Part shown: positions 1 through 7,630 of the stretch, in pieces
How positions within the stretch are numbered: the stretch's first letter is position 1
Layout: every line of letters begins with the position of its first letter
Origin: Methanoregula sp.
GTDB taxonomy: Archaea; Halobacteriota; Methanomicrobia; Methanomicrobiales; Methanospirillaceae
DNA: 42,486 nt
Reading direction: 5' to 3'
Assembly (NCBI GenBank): GCA_030694985.1
Contig: JAUYTV010000034.1
Location: 1 to 42,486, forward strand
Notes under the pieces: model-generated
Told to the model about the DNA's origin: nothing
Database searches by the model: none
Seen by the model: the letters and a program-made list of their open reading frames with translations, nothing else
Position numbers and translations under genes: made by a program

Positions 1-190
1 ACGTGCAGGAAACCGGTCCCTTTGCCAATAAGTTCCTCGCGCGAACAACCAAAGATCCGGGTACTGGCGTCGTTGCACTCAATGATCAGGCGGGTCACCG
101 GATCAACTAAGAAAATGGCTTCATCGAGAGATGCGATGGTCGCCTCGAACCGGTCGTGTGATTCCCGCAGTGCTTCTTCCGCCTGTTTGA
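1..190 (-). repeat. In-frame direct repeat, copy 1 (PAS unit 7)
   Basis: Positions 1-119 match 1516-1634 without a difference that I can see, and similarity continues with scattered substitutions to about 190. The offset is 1515 bases, a multiple of three, so the copies encode the same PAS segment in the same frame. The left limit is unknown because the window starts inside the repeat. Confidence 0.9.
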
Positions 191-2669
191 GTTCGGTGAT
201 GTCATCATAGATCGCAACAATTTCGCCGCTTTGCAATCGGAAAACGCGATTTTCGTACCATCTGGAATACTTCTCATCAATGTAAACTTTTTGAGGGAAA
301 TATGCGGGAACCCCGGTCTCCCAGACATGCTGAAACACCTGGATTAGTCCATATTCATCGATGGTGGGACGCAGGTCAAAAAGGCTTTTTCCGATTACAT
401 CTTCTTTATTTTCCCCCTCGATCTCCAGCGCCGTCTTGTTGAAATCTTTGATTATGTAATCTTTGCCGGATGCCCCGTTATTCCTGACCTCATAGATGGC
501 AACACCGCTTGTGATCGTGTCAATAAGCCCACGGAACCGTTCCTCACCCTCCCGCAGCGCCTCCTCAGTCCGCTTGCGCTCGGTGATGTCCCGGGCTGCA
601 GCAAAGACGCCGGTAATATCACCCTTATCATCGCGATACACCGTAGCATTATACAACACTGGTGTGATATGCCCATCGCGGTTTCGGATGTTCAGCGGGT
701 AATTCCGGACAGTTCCGTCAGCGAACACCCGCTGATATCCCCTCTTCGCCTGCTCCGGTTCTGTGAAATAGTCCGAGAAATCAGTGCCGATCAGTTCTTC
801 TCTTGAGCAGCCGGTTATTTTTTCTGTTGAGGCATTTACATCAGCAATCTTGCCCTCGGAATTGATTGTGACAAGCGAGTCCAGACTTGCTTCGAGCAGG
901 TTGCGGTTGTAAGCGTTGAGAGTCTGCAGTGCTTCCTCAGCCACTTTACGTTCGGTGATATCTGTTAGGAGCAGAAGGGTTGCAAGTCCATCGTGGTAAC
1001 GGACCAGTGTGCCTTTTGCAATAACTGTTTTCCGCTGCCCCTCTTTTGTGATGAGGACGGTCTCGTACTCGGGGGGGTCATCCCCTTTAAAGCGGGTTGC
1101 TATGGCGGCAGTTACTCTGGTGCGGCACTCAGGAGCAACATATGAAATCACTGAGGTACCAACCAACTCATTCAAATTATAACCAAATCCCTTCACCGTA
1201 GCCGGGTTCGCATAGAGGATTTTCCCGTCCGGTCTGTACACGATGATATAATCCGGCAGGTTCTCCACAAGACCACGGTTGAATGACTCACTCTCCCGCA
1301 GTGCTTCCTCTGCCTGCTTGCGCCCGCTGATATCTCGCACTACACTGACCACATACAGGATCCGACCGTTCGGATCATGGATTGGCCGGACAAAGTGTTC
1401 GGTCGGAAACACGTCTCCGTTCTTCCGGCGCATTTCAAACTCCCGCGTGTAGAATCCGGGTTCCTTGTAGGTGGCATTCACCTCCCGGCTGAACTGTTCA
1501 AGGTGCGCCTGGTCTACGTGCAGGAAACCGGTCCCTTTGCCAATAAGTTCCTCGCGCGAACAACCAAAGATCCGGGTACTGGCGTCGTTGCACTCAATGA
1601 TCAGGCGGGTCACCGGATCAACTAAGAAAATGGCATCATCGAGCGAAGCGATGGTCGCCTTGAACCGGTCATGTGATTCCCGCAGTGCATCTTCCGCCTG
1701 CTTGCGTTTGGTGATGTCGATGACTGTGCCTTCAATAAAGAGTATAGTACCCTCCGGATCACGGACAACCCTTGCGGTTATTGATATCCATATCCGGGTC
1801 CCATCCCGTTTACAGTGCAGGGTTTCAAAGTTCTCGACTTTTCCTTTTTCTGCAAGAATCCGGTATATTTCTTTGCGGTCTTCCGGATTGGCATAGAGCG
1901 ACCTGCTGATATAGAGGTTCTCCCGTGTCTGATTGTCGGCTGTCATTTCAGCCGCGCTGGAATAATCGTATATGCGGGCAAAAGCATCGTTTACAGCGAT
2001 CAGTGCACCTTCATGGGTTATCTTGAATAACCCGTTTACAGATTTTTCAAAAATAACGCGGTACTTCTCCTCACTCTCCCGAAGTGCTTTTTCGGCTTCC
2101 CTGATATCGGTAATGTCACTGATCGCGATATGGATTTCAATCGCCCCATCGCTGCTGATAGTACGTACCCCCTCCAGCTGTGCTGGGAAGGTTGAACCGT
2201 TCTCCCGTATGAACACGAATGTGCAGACCTGTTTTTTTACGTGTTGCCTTTGGATATTTGCAAAAAACTGGTACCATCTTTCAAAATCTTCGGGAGCGAT
2301 GAACTGCTCAAACCTGTGGTTGATAATCTCATTTCGTTCAGCACCCAAAAGCATTGCACCTGTCAGGTTTACATCTGTGATCAGCGCATTGTCGTTGAGC
2401 GTGAGATATCCAAGCGGTGCAAAGTCATAGAGATCAAGGTACTTGTCACGCGACACTTCAAGTGCGAGATGTGATCTACGGAGTTCTTCTGCCTGCATTT
2501 CCAGATGGATTTGCAGATCCTGAAGTTTGCTGATGAGTTGTTCCTTTGACTGCCCTGTGAGATCAGGAGAACCCTTCAGAGGTAGGTCAAGTTGTTCTTT
2601 GGTATGATCCGGCAAAGAATGGGTGTCTGCAGCGTCTCTTTCCTTCTTATCCTTCTTTTTTGCAGCCAT
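1..2669 (-). CDS. Multi-PAS sensor protein, probable histidine kinase (3' end outside window)
   Basis: An uninterrupted reading frame runs from ATG at 2669 to the window edge (889 codons, no stop), so the C-terminus is missing. After a Lys-rich N-terminus and a short coiled-coil stretch (residues about 25-70) I count at least seven PAS/PAC units, beginning near residues 70, 195, 333, 460, 581, 708 and 838. Each ends in a PAC-like signature such as DITERK or DISGRK followed by a linker of the EEALRES type. No membrane segment is visible, so it is probably a cytoplasmic sensor. In methanogens such chains normally end in a HisKA/HATPase kinase, but that part is not in view and the kinase call is inference. 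The start is supported by a purine-rich GGAAGG about 8 bases upstream and by an in-frame TAG 15 bases upstream. PAS units 3 and 7 are almost identical at DNA level. Confidence 0.88.
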   Translation of the reverse strand, partial: MAAKKKDKKERDAADTHSLPDHTKEQLDLPLKGSPDLTGQSKEQLISKLQDLQIHLEMQAEELRRSHLALEVSRDKYLDLYDFAPLGYLTLNDNALITDVNLTGAMLLGAERNEIINHRFEQFIAPEDFERWYQFFANIQRQHVKKQVCTFVFIRENGSTFPAQLEGVRTISSDGAIEIHIAISDITDIREAEKALRESEEKYRVIFEKSVNGLFKITHEGALIAVNDAFARIYDYSSAAEMTADNQTRENLYISRSLYANPEDRKEIYRILAEKGKVENFETLHCKRDGTRIWISITARVVRDPEGTILFIEGTVIDITKRKQAEDALRESHDRFKATIASLDDAIFLVDPVTRLIIECNDASTRIFGCSREELIGKGTGFLHVDQAHLEQFSREVNATYKEPGFYTREFEMRRKNGDVFPTEHFVRPIHDPNGRILYVVSVVRDISGRKQAEEALRESESFNRGLVENLPDYIIVYRPDGKILYANPATVKGFGYNLNELVGTSVISYVAPECRTRVTAAIATRFKGDDPPEYETVLITKEGQRKTVIAKGTLVRYHDGLATLLLLTDITERKVAEEALQTLNAYNRNLLEASLDSLVTINSEGKIADVNASTEKITGCSREELIGTDFSDYFTEPEQAKRGYQRVFADGTVRNYPLNIRNRDGHITPVLYNATVYRDDKGDITGVFAAARDITERKRTEEALREGEERFRGLIDTITSGVAIYEVRNNGASGKDYIIKDFNKTALEIEGENKEDVIGKSLFDLRPTIDEYGLIQVFQHVWETGVPAYFPQKVYIDEKYSRWYENRVFRLQSGEIVAIYDDITELKQAEEALRESHDRFEATIASLDEAIFLVDPVTRLIIECNDASTRIFGCSREELIGKGTGFLH
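1516..1705 (-). repeat. In-frame direct repeat, copy 2 (PAS unit 3)
   Basis: Second copy of the repeat at 1-190, inside the same gene. The near identity of two PAS units in a gene whose other PAS units are strongly diverged points to recent duplication or gene conversion. Confidence 0.9.
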
Positions 2670-3069
2670 CACACACCCTTCCTATCCATATTGCCAGGTT
2701 TGAATTCGACAAAAGGAATGAAGCACGGTGTGAAATTTTCCATAAAAAGAGAATGACCTGACCTGACCTGACCTGACCTGACTTGACTTGACCTGACCTG
2801 ACCTGACCTGACCTGACTTGACTTGACTTGACTTGACTTGACTTGACTTGACCTGACCTGACCTGACCTGTCCTGTCCTGACCTGACCTGACCTGTCCTG
2901 TCCTGACCTGACCTGACCTGACCTGACCTGACTTGACTTGACTTGACTTGACTTGACTTGACTTGACTTGACTTGACTTGACTTGACTTGACTTGACTTG
3001 ACTTGACTTGACTTGTCCTGTAATGTCCGGACTTTTTTTTCCGGCAGAGGGCTCGTCTGATTTTTTCAT
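2647..3069 (-). CDS. Doubtful ORF translated through the pentanucleotide repeat
   Basis: ATG at 3069 opens a 140-codon frame: about 19 ordinary residues (MKKSDEPSAG then KKSPDITGQ), then a run of QVKSS and QVRSG pentapeptides from the 5-bp repeat, then about 36 residues ending at 2647, inside the start of the PAS gene. The segment SPDITGQ resembles SPDLTGQ in the N-terminus of the PAS protein (residues about 34-40), so this may be a remnant of a paralogous gene start into which the repeat expanded. No known domain. It could be a leader ORF or untranslated. Confidence 0.2.
   Translation of the reverse strand: MKKSDEPSAGKKSPDITGQVKSSQVKSSQVKSSQVKSSQVKSSQVKSGQVRSGQVRTGQVRSGQDRTGQVRSGQVKSSQVKSSQVRSGQVRSGQVKSGQVRSGQVILFLWKISHRASFLLSNSNLAIWIGRVCDGCKKEG
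2756..3020 (+). repeat. Pentanucleotide microsatellite, 53 units
   Basis: 265 bp made only of 5-bp units: ACCTG, ACTTG and a few TCCTG, in homogeneous blocks (for example a long ACTTG block from about 2931 to 3015). There is no spacer, so it is not a CRISPR. It lies 87 bases upstream of the PAS gene start. Read on the minus strand the units contain no stop codon in any frame. Block-wise variants suggest growth by slippage or unequal recombination. Confidence 0.97.
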
Positions 3070-3447
3070 CGTCTCACACCATTCTGATATTTTCTGCTGG
3101 CATTTGTCAGTTCATATATTCCTGTGCAATAATTCCGGAACACAAGTAACAGCATATTTTGTGCGCTCTTAATCACAGGAATGAACACCAGATGAAATGT
3201 CACGTATCATCGCAGATTTTTTATAGAATCCAGTTTTTATTCCATCTTGGTGGTCGGTAAGTGATGAAATGGTGTGTGCTGTCTTAATGGTTACGATGGG
3301 CAGGAGTTCTCATTTGGATCTCTCCGTGGGTTAGATACGCGGGTATCACGAGCTAAGCGACAGATGAGAAAAATTGCCCGAGGTGACCTGATAGGGCCCG
3401 GGTTTGTCCATATTGTGGACAAGGAAATAAGATCTGCTCATTTCCCA

Positions 3448-3486
3448 TAATGGGATACCTGATCACCTGAGATGACCCGGTCACTG
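3448..3486. repeat. Palindromic repeat, copy 1
   Basis: Carries TGATCACCTGAGATGACCCG; the part TCACCTGAGATGA is close to self-complementary. Matches 3784-3819 with few differences. Confidence 0.6.
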
Positions 3487-3783
3487 TCATGACCCCAAAA
3501 ATGTCTATCCGGGTCTATTTCAGACCCCGATTGTCCGAAACGTGAACTTTACGACCGGCCAGTTAAGCGGGTTTTTTGGGGGGTTTTTCCGGATGTTTCT
3601 GATATGGGCTTTATAGGCGATTCCGGAGGTTTTAAACGCGAAAAAACCGGCCTGTTTGGAGCTGTTTGGATTGAGGATCGGGAGGTAGGGTTAGGTAACC
3701 TATGCAGCGGGGGTTTTTGGGAAGTTAGAGGGCTGTTTTGGATCCCGGCTTTACCGCTCTCAATTCCGGGAGTACACTCTATC

Positions 3784-3819
3784 AGATACCCTGATCACCT
3801 GAGGTGACCCGGTTACTCT
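3784..3819. repeat. Palindromic repeat, copy 2
   Basis: Carries TGATCACCTGAGGTGACCCG, matching copy 1 at 3448-3486. A weaker related sequence (GAGGTGACCTGAT) lies near 3380. It could be an operator pair or a REP-like element. Confidence 0.6.
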
Positions 3820-4122
3820 GGTCATATTGCCCTGATTAGTTGATATTTTATAAATCGGATACGCCAATAACTCATACAGTCCAAACATGGTCAAACAGTC
3901 CGTATCCCATTGCAGGGAACTGGCAGATCTTTTTTAGATGTTCGTCTCTCATGGGAGACGTCGGTGGTTACGACAAAAATTAATATCAACCTATTACAGA
4001 AGCACGACCAATTTTTTTAACCATCAACAAACGAGACGGGAAAAATATGCAAATCTAAAAGATCCGTCACAGTACTTGAACCCATCCTCATGGGGATAAA
4101 CAGATTTTGCTCATTACGGGAA

Positions 4123-5502
4123 TCAGCTTACCGTTACCACCATCAGGGTAATATCATCAAACTGGGGCTGCGAACCGGTAAAAGCAAACACAGAACGAAT
4201 AATTTCATCCACAATTTCCTGTGAAGAGGAATCACCGTTTTTCCGGATCGTCTCGATGAGCTGGGGGACATCATACATCTCCTCCCGGTCGTTTATTGCC
4301 TCAGTGATGCCGTCAGTGTATAACACGATTACATCACCTGGGAAGAGCTGCAACTCTTCCTGAGTATATTCAGAGTCATCCATAGCTCCAACGGCAACAC
4401 CCGTGAGATTGAGCTCCTCAATCTCACCGCTTTTTTTCCGCAGCACAATGGGAGGATTATGCCCGGCATTCACATACGTAAGTGTCCGGGTATCATTGTC
4501 AATAACACCGTAAAACAAGGTGACGAACATTCCTGTTTTTGAATTGTTCGCAATGATGGGATTTGCAAAGGATATCACTTCTGATGGTTTTTTAAACCAC
4601 ATGGCAGTCACCCTGACAACAATCCGGGACAGGGCCATGAAAAGGGCCGCAGGAACACCTTTACCCGATACATCGGCAATCATCAGGCCGGTCCGGGTAT
4701 TGCTCATGGGTATTACTTCAAGCGGCATCACATCAAAAAAATCCCCGCCCACCTCTTTTGCCGGTATACTTTTTGCCGCAATTTCAAACCCCTGGGTCTT
4801 AGGAATCGTCTCGGGAAGGAAATTTCTCTGGATCTCGGCAGCTATCTGGAGTTCGGCATTCTTTCGTGCCATCTCGGACTCCAGTTTTTCCTTTTCCAGC
4901 TTAATTCTTCGCTCATCAAGAAGGTTATGGATAATTTTTGAGAAGATAAAAACGGCCACAGCATTGATGGTGATCATCGGAAGGGCAACAAACGTAACAA
5001 TTTTTACTACCTGCGACGCCGGTGTCACCATGACGATCTGCATGATGGACAAGAGAATCTCAATAAGGATAGTATAGATGACTGCATTGGTGGTGCTGAT
5101 GAATTCTTTTTTATTAGCAATGTAGATCAGGCCACTCAGGACTCCGGCAAGAATTGTTGCAAGGCTTGCAGCATACATATACTGTCCACCCTGGGTGAAA
5201 CGGAATGCTCCGCCGATCAGCCCTGCGCCGAGACCAACATAGGGACCGCAGGTCATCCCTGCGATAATCGGACCGAGATCATGGACGTTTAAGACCGCCC
5301 CGTACAGGCTTATTCCACTTATCGATCCGTAAACAGAAAGGACACCAAACACCAGTATAAGGATGATTTTTGTACTGAGGGTAGCCCGGTGTTCGAACAC
5401 CTCGAGGAAATAGCGGCTCCGGGTAAAAAGGTAGGCAAAAACAATGATGACGCAGATCATCTGAAAGAGCGTGATGATGCTTTCAAGGATGCCTGCTTCC
5501 AT
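4123..5502 (-). CDS. SpoIIE/RsbU-type serine phosphatase with 5TM sensor domain
   Basis: A 459-residue protein. Residues 1-200 hold about six hydrophobic segments resembling the 5TMR-LYT sensor module (GPYVGLGAGLIGGAFRF). Residues about 198-228 form a charged coiled coil leading to AAEIQRNFLPE, typical of RsbU-like proteins. Residues about 240-459 are a PP2C/SpoIIE phosphatase domain with the metal-binding motifs EVGGDFFDV, ADVSGKGVPAALFM, NAGHNPP, LYTDGITEA and FDDITLMVV. It should dephosphorylate a Ser/Thr-phosphorylated partner, possibly an anti-sigma-antagonist-like protein, in response to a membrane signal; the partner is not in the window. The ATG at 5502 has GGAG five bases upstream. 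It lies downstream of panE on the same strand with a 123-bp gap. Confidence 0.9.
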   Translation of the reverse strand: MEAGILESIITLFQMICVIIVFAYLFTRSRYFLEVFEHRATLSTKIILILVFGVLSVYGSISGISLYGAVLNVHDLGPIIAGMTCGPYVGLGAGLIGGAFRFTQGGQYMYAASLATILAGVLSGLIYIANKKEFISTTNAVIYTILIEILLSIMQIVMVTPASQVVKIVTFVALPMITINAVAVFIFSKIIHNLLDERRIKLEKEKLESEMARKNAELQIAAEIQRNFLPETIPKTQGFEIAAKSIPAKEVGGDFFDVMPLEVIPMSNTRTGLMIADVSGKGVPAALFMALSRIVVRVTAMWFKKPSEVISFANPIIANNSKTGMFVTLFYGVIDNDTRTLTYVNAGHNPPIVLRKKSGEIEELNLTGVAVGAMDDSEYTQEELQLFPGDVIVLYTDGITEAINDREEMYDVPQLIETIRKNGDSSSQEIVDEIIRSVFAFTGSQPQFDDITLMVVTVS

Positions 5503-5625
5503 ACTCCATTATTTTAGGGTTTCATAAAGAAATAATCCGCGATCTAAAAACCAGTACCTGCACGGGGAGCCGTAATTTTAAAGATTTCATTAATGGATTT
5601 TCTTGTGGATCAATCTGCCGGATCA

Positions 5626-6564
5626 TCACGATCCGGTAAGCCGGCGATTGGATTCCTTAAACCGGATGATATCGGATATGCAGGCATTATAGGGTGTTGC
5701 AATGCCGAGTCTTTTTCCTGCAGTGACAACAGCACCATTGAGATAATCGATCTCGGTCTTATGCCCGTGTAAAATATCCTGCAACATGGAAGAACTGTGC
5801 CCGGCCATCACCGGGATCAGGGCCCCATACAGGTACCCGAGATATGCATCCGGATCTCCCCACTGGAGGGAGATCCCTTCGCTTTTCACAACTGCAAAGA
5901 TCTCCCTTGCAATCTGATCAATGATATGCCAGCTATCCGGTTCCTTAAGTTTCCCATACGTGACCCCCGTAATAGCACTGAGAGGATTTAATGAGCAGTT
6001 GATTAAGTTTTTTGACCAGAGCTTCCCCTTAATATGCTCCGCAGTTTCAATGGGAATTCCTGCGCTGGTCATGAGATCAGCAAGACCCTGAACACCTGCA
6101 TCAAATCCATCAGGGAACCTGCCGATCTGCATTGCCCCCGCATTGGCAGTCACACGAACTTCCCGGTCTCCTGCCCGGACAAATCCTGTCATAACAACGC
6201 CACCAATAACGCGATCAGAATATTTTAAAATCGTTTCCTCATTACCGATACCATTCTGGAAACTAACTACATCCCCATTACTCATCAGTCCCTGGTATTG
6301 CTCGCAAATACGCAACGTATCCTGGGATTTTGAGGTGATAAGGATATAATCAAAATTCGTATCGCCCGTCACTTCGCTGACACACGTAAACCTGCCGGTT
6401 TCAGATCCCCATGCACCGCTGATTAAAAGTCCCTGGCTGGATATTTTACTGGCATGCGGTTCCCGTGTTACTGCAACAACTTCAGCAACCCGGGATAGTT
6501 TTGCTGCCAGCGGTAGTCCCACCGCCCCGGCACCAAGAATAAGTATCCTGACCGGGCGTACCAT
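5626..6564 (-). CDS. panE: 2-dehydropantoate 2-reductase (ketopantoate reductase, ApbA/PanE family)
   Basis: 312 residues, usual length for the family. The N-terminus carries the Rossmann motif ILGAGAVGLPLA (residues about 8-19) for NAD(P)H. The central FQNGIGNEE and the C-terminal GKLWSKNLINCSLNPLSAIT match the ApbA/PanE dimer-type C-domain with its catalytic Lys and Asn region. The predicted reaction is NAD(P)H-dependent reduction of ketopantoate to pantoate for coenzyme A synthesis, which in archaea continues through pantoate kinase and phosphopantothenate synthetase. The family has paralogues acting on other 2-oxo acids, so the substrate is inferred. The ATG at 6564 is preceded by a weak AGGT Shine-Dalgarno. 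The upstream gene is trm5 (96-bp gap, same strand). Confidence 0.88.
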   Translation of the reverse strand: MVRPVRILILGAGAVGLPLAAKLSRVAEVVAVTREPHASKISSQGLLISGAWGSETGRFTCVSEVTGDTNFDYILITSKSQDTLRICEQYQGLMSNGDVVSFQNGIGNEETILKYSDRVIGGVVMTGFVRAGDREVRVTANAGAMQIGRFPDGFDAGVQGLADLMTSAGIPIETAEHIKGKLWSKNLINCSLNPLSAITGVTYGKLKEPDSWHIIDQIAREIFAVVKSEGISLQWGDPDAYLGYLYGALIPVMAGHSSSMLQDILHGHKTEIDYLNGAVVTAGKRLGIATPYNACISDIIRFKESNRRLTGS

Positions 6565-6660
6565 AACCTGAAATATCGTATCTCATTGGTAATCAACCTT
6601 CATAGGGTAATGATTCTGGCCGCCCAGCAGGATGAAAAAATTATGGTGAATTTAAATTAC

Positions 6661-7605
6661 CTACGGAAGTTTTGCCTCATTGACCCTCACATCATACACC
6701 GCGTGCCACTGCCCCGGTGAGTACGACCGCACCATCCGCTCAGCAATAACCTCGCCACCGAGTCCCTGTATGCATGAAAGGTGCTCCCCCTCTTCAGACA
6801 CCAGCGAATAGAAGTGAATCATACCCCCGGACTTGCAGAGCCGGAACGCTTCGGGTAAAAATTCCGTACCGGACAGCGGGAGATTCATTACAATCCGGTC
6901 AAATTGCCACGGGAAGATTCCGATAAGTCTGCGGGCATCTGCAAGCACAGGAAGCACGTTTAAAATCCGGTTCTGTGCAATATTTTTAAGCATCAGTTCA
7001 ACCGCCTGCGGGTTAAGATCGCAGGCAACCACGATTGCGGCCCGCGCAGCGAGCGTGATTGCAAACGGCCCGACACCGGCAAACATATCGAACACGGCCT
7101 CGTTCCTGCCGGTCTGATGAAGAATGCGTTGCCGCTCAGAGGAGAGCCGGGCAGAGAAGTAGGCAGCTGCAAGGTCCACATGGAAGCGCTGCCCGTACTC
7201 GATCACTTCGGTGCGGGTTGTGGGAGCACCGGCAAGCACTTCGAAATCGCGGGTGCGGTACTCACCCGATACCTCACCTTTTGCATAGACGATGGTGTGG
7301 AGCGAGGGGCGAAAAGCAAGGATTTTGTGCGCTCCTGCTACATCCCGCTCCTGTATGATGGCAATCCCGCCCACCAGTTCGTGCCGGGCCAGCACCACCC
7401 TCTGTGGGTTCTGCTCGAACTGGCACTGCTCTGCACCCTCGCGCCAGTCAAGGAGCGGGAGGAAAAGCCAATCGCCATCGCGCCGGACTTTCAGTGAGAG
7501 ATCGAGTGCGCCTTCGTCGATTAACGCCCGTCGCGTAGGTTCTCCTTCGCGTGCAGGCACCCTTAAACCCCATTGTCCGACCGTGATTCCAACCACGTGT
7601 ATCAT
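6661..7605 (-). CDS. trm5: tRNA (guanine-37-N1)-methyltransferase, Trm5 family
   Basis: 314 residues from ATG at 7605. The start further upstream (7704) would overlap the divergent HMG-CoA reductase gene and add a Pro/Ser-rich tail with no family likeness; from 7605 the sequence begins as archaeal Trm5 does, with GEPTRRALIDEGALD. The SAM-binding motif I is FDMFAGVGPFAI (mid-protein), followed by the acidic motif ACDLNPQAV and the catalytic-loop MNLPLSG that replaces NPPY in Trm5. It makes m1G37 next to the anticodon of tRNAs reading CNN and some other codons, preventing frameshifting; Taw2-like paralogues are the main alternative. The start codon is only 25 bp from the divergent gene's start. 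Confidence 0.88.
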   Translation of the reverse strand: MIHVVGITVGQWGLRVPAREGEPTRRALIDEGALDLSLKVRRDGDWLFLPLLDWREGAEQCQFEQNPQRVVLARHELVGGIAIIQERDVAGAHKILAFRPSLHTIVYAKGEVSGEYRTRDFEVLAGAPTTRTEVIEYGQRFHVDLAAAYFSARLSSERQRILHQTGRNEAVFDMFAGVGPFAITLAARAAIVVACDLNPQAVELMLKNIAQNRILNVLPVLADARRLIGIFPWQFDRIVMNLPLSGTEFLPEAFRLCKSGGMIHFYSLVSEEGEHLSCIQGLGGEVIAERMVRSYSPGQWHAVYDVRVNEAKLP

Positions 7606-7630
7606 TAATTTATACGTGCTACCATTATTC
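7606..7630. promoter_or_regulatory. Very short divergent spacer, trm5 / hmgA
   Basis: Only 25 bp separate the two start codons. On the plus strand it contains AATTTATACG (7607-7616), a TATA-like box about 15-20 bases before ATG 7631. That spacing leaves almost no leader for hmgA and places at least one promoter inside the neighbouring coding sequence. Confidence 0.45.

Larger units (their letters stand above)
3021..4122. other. Gene-free intergenic region with palindromes
   Basis: About 1.1 kb between the PAS gene start and the end of the SpoIIE-type gene. I find no ORF with domain-like sequence. Visible structure: a perfect 7-bp hairpin at 3404-3422 (TTGTCCA/TGGACAA), a palindrome around 3440-3453 (TCCCAT-A-ATGGGA), a repeated palindromic segment at 3448-3486 and 3784-3819, G/T-rich runs at 3571-3600 and a TATA-like ATTTTATAAAT near 3845. 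Promoter elements for the PAS gene presumably lie here or in the repeat. Confidence 0.6.

Noticed and set aside
2756-3020. CRISPR array
   Set aside because: The 5-bp units are contiguous, without spacers and without repeat-length units.
3604-3807. 67-codon ORF in the gene-free region
   Set aside because: No Shine-Dalgarno, G/T-rich composition, no domain, and its end lies within a palindromic repeat.
7292-7630. N-terminal extension of the HMG-CoA reductase frame
   Set aside because: It only mirrors trm5 on the other strand and has no likeness to the family, whose sequence starts after ATG 7631.
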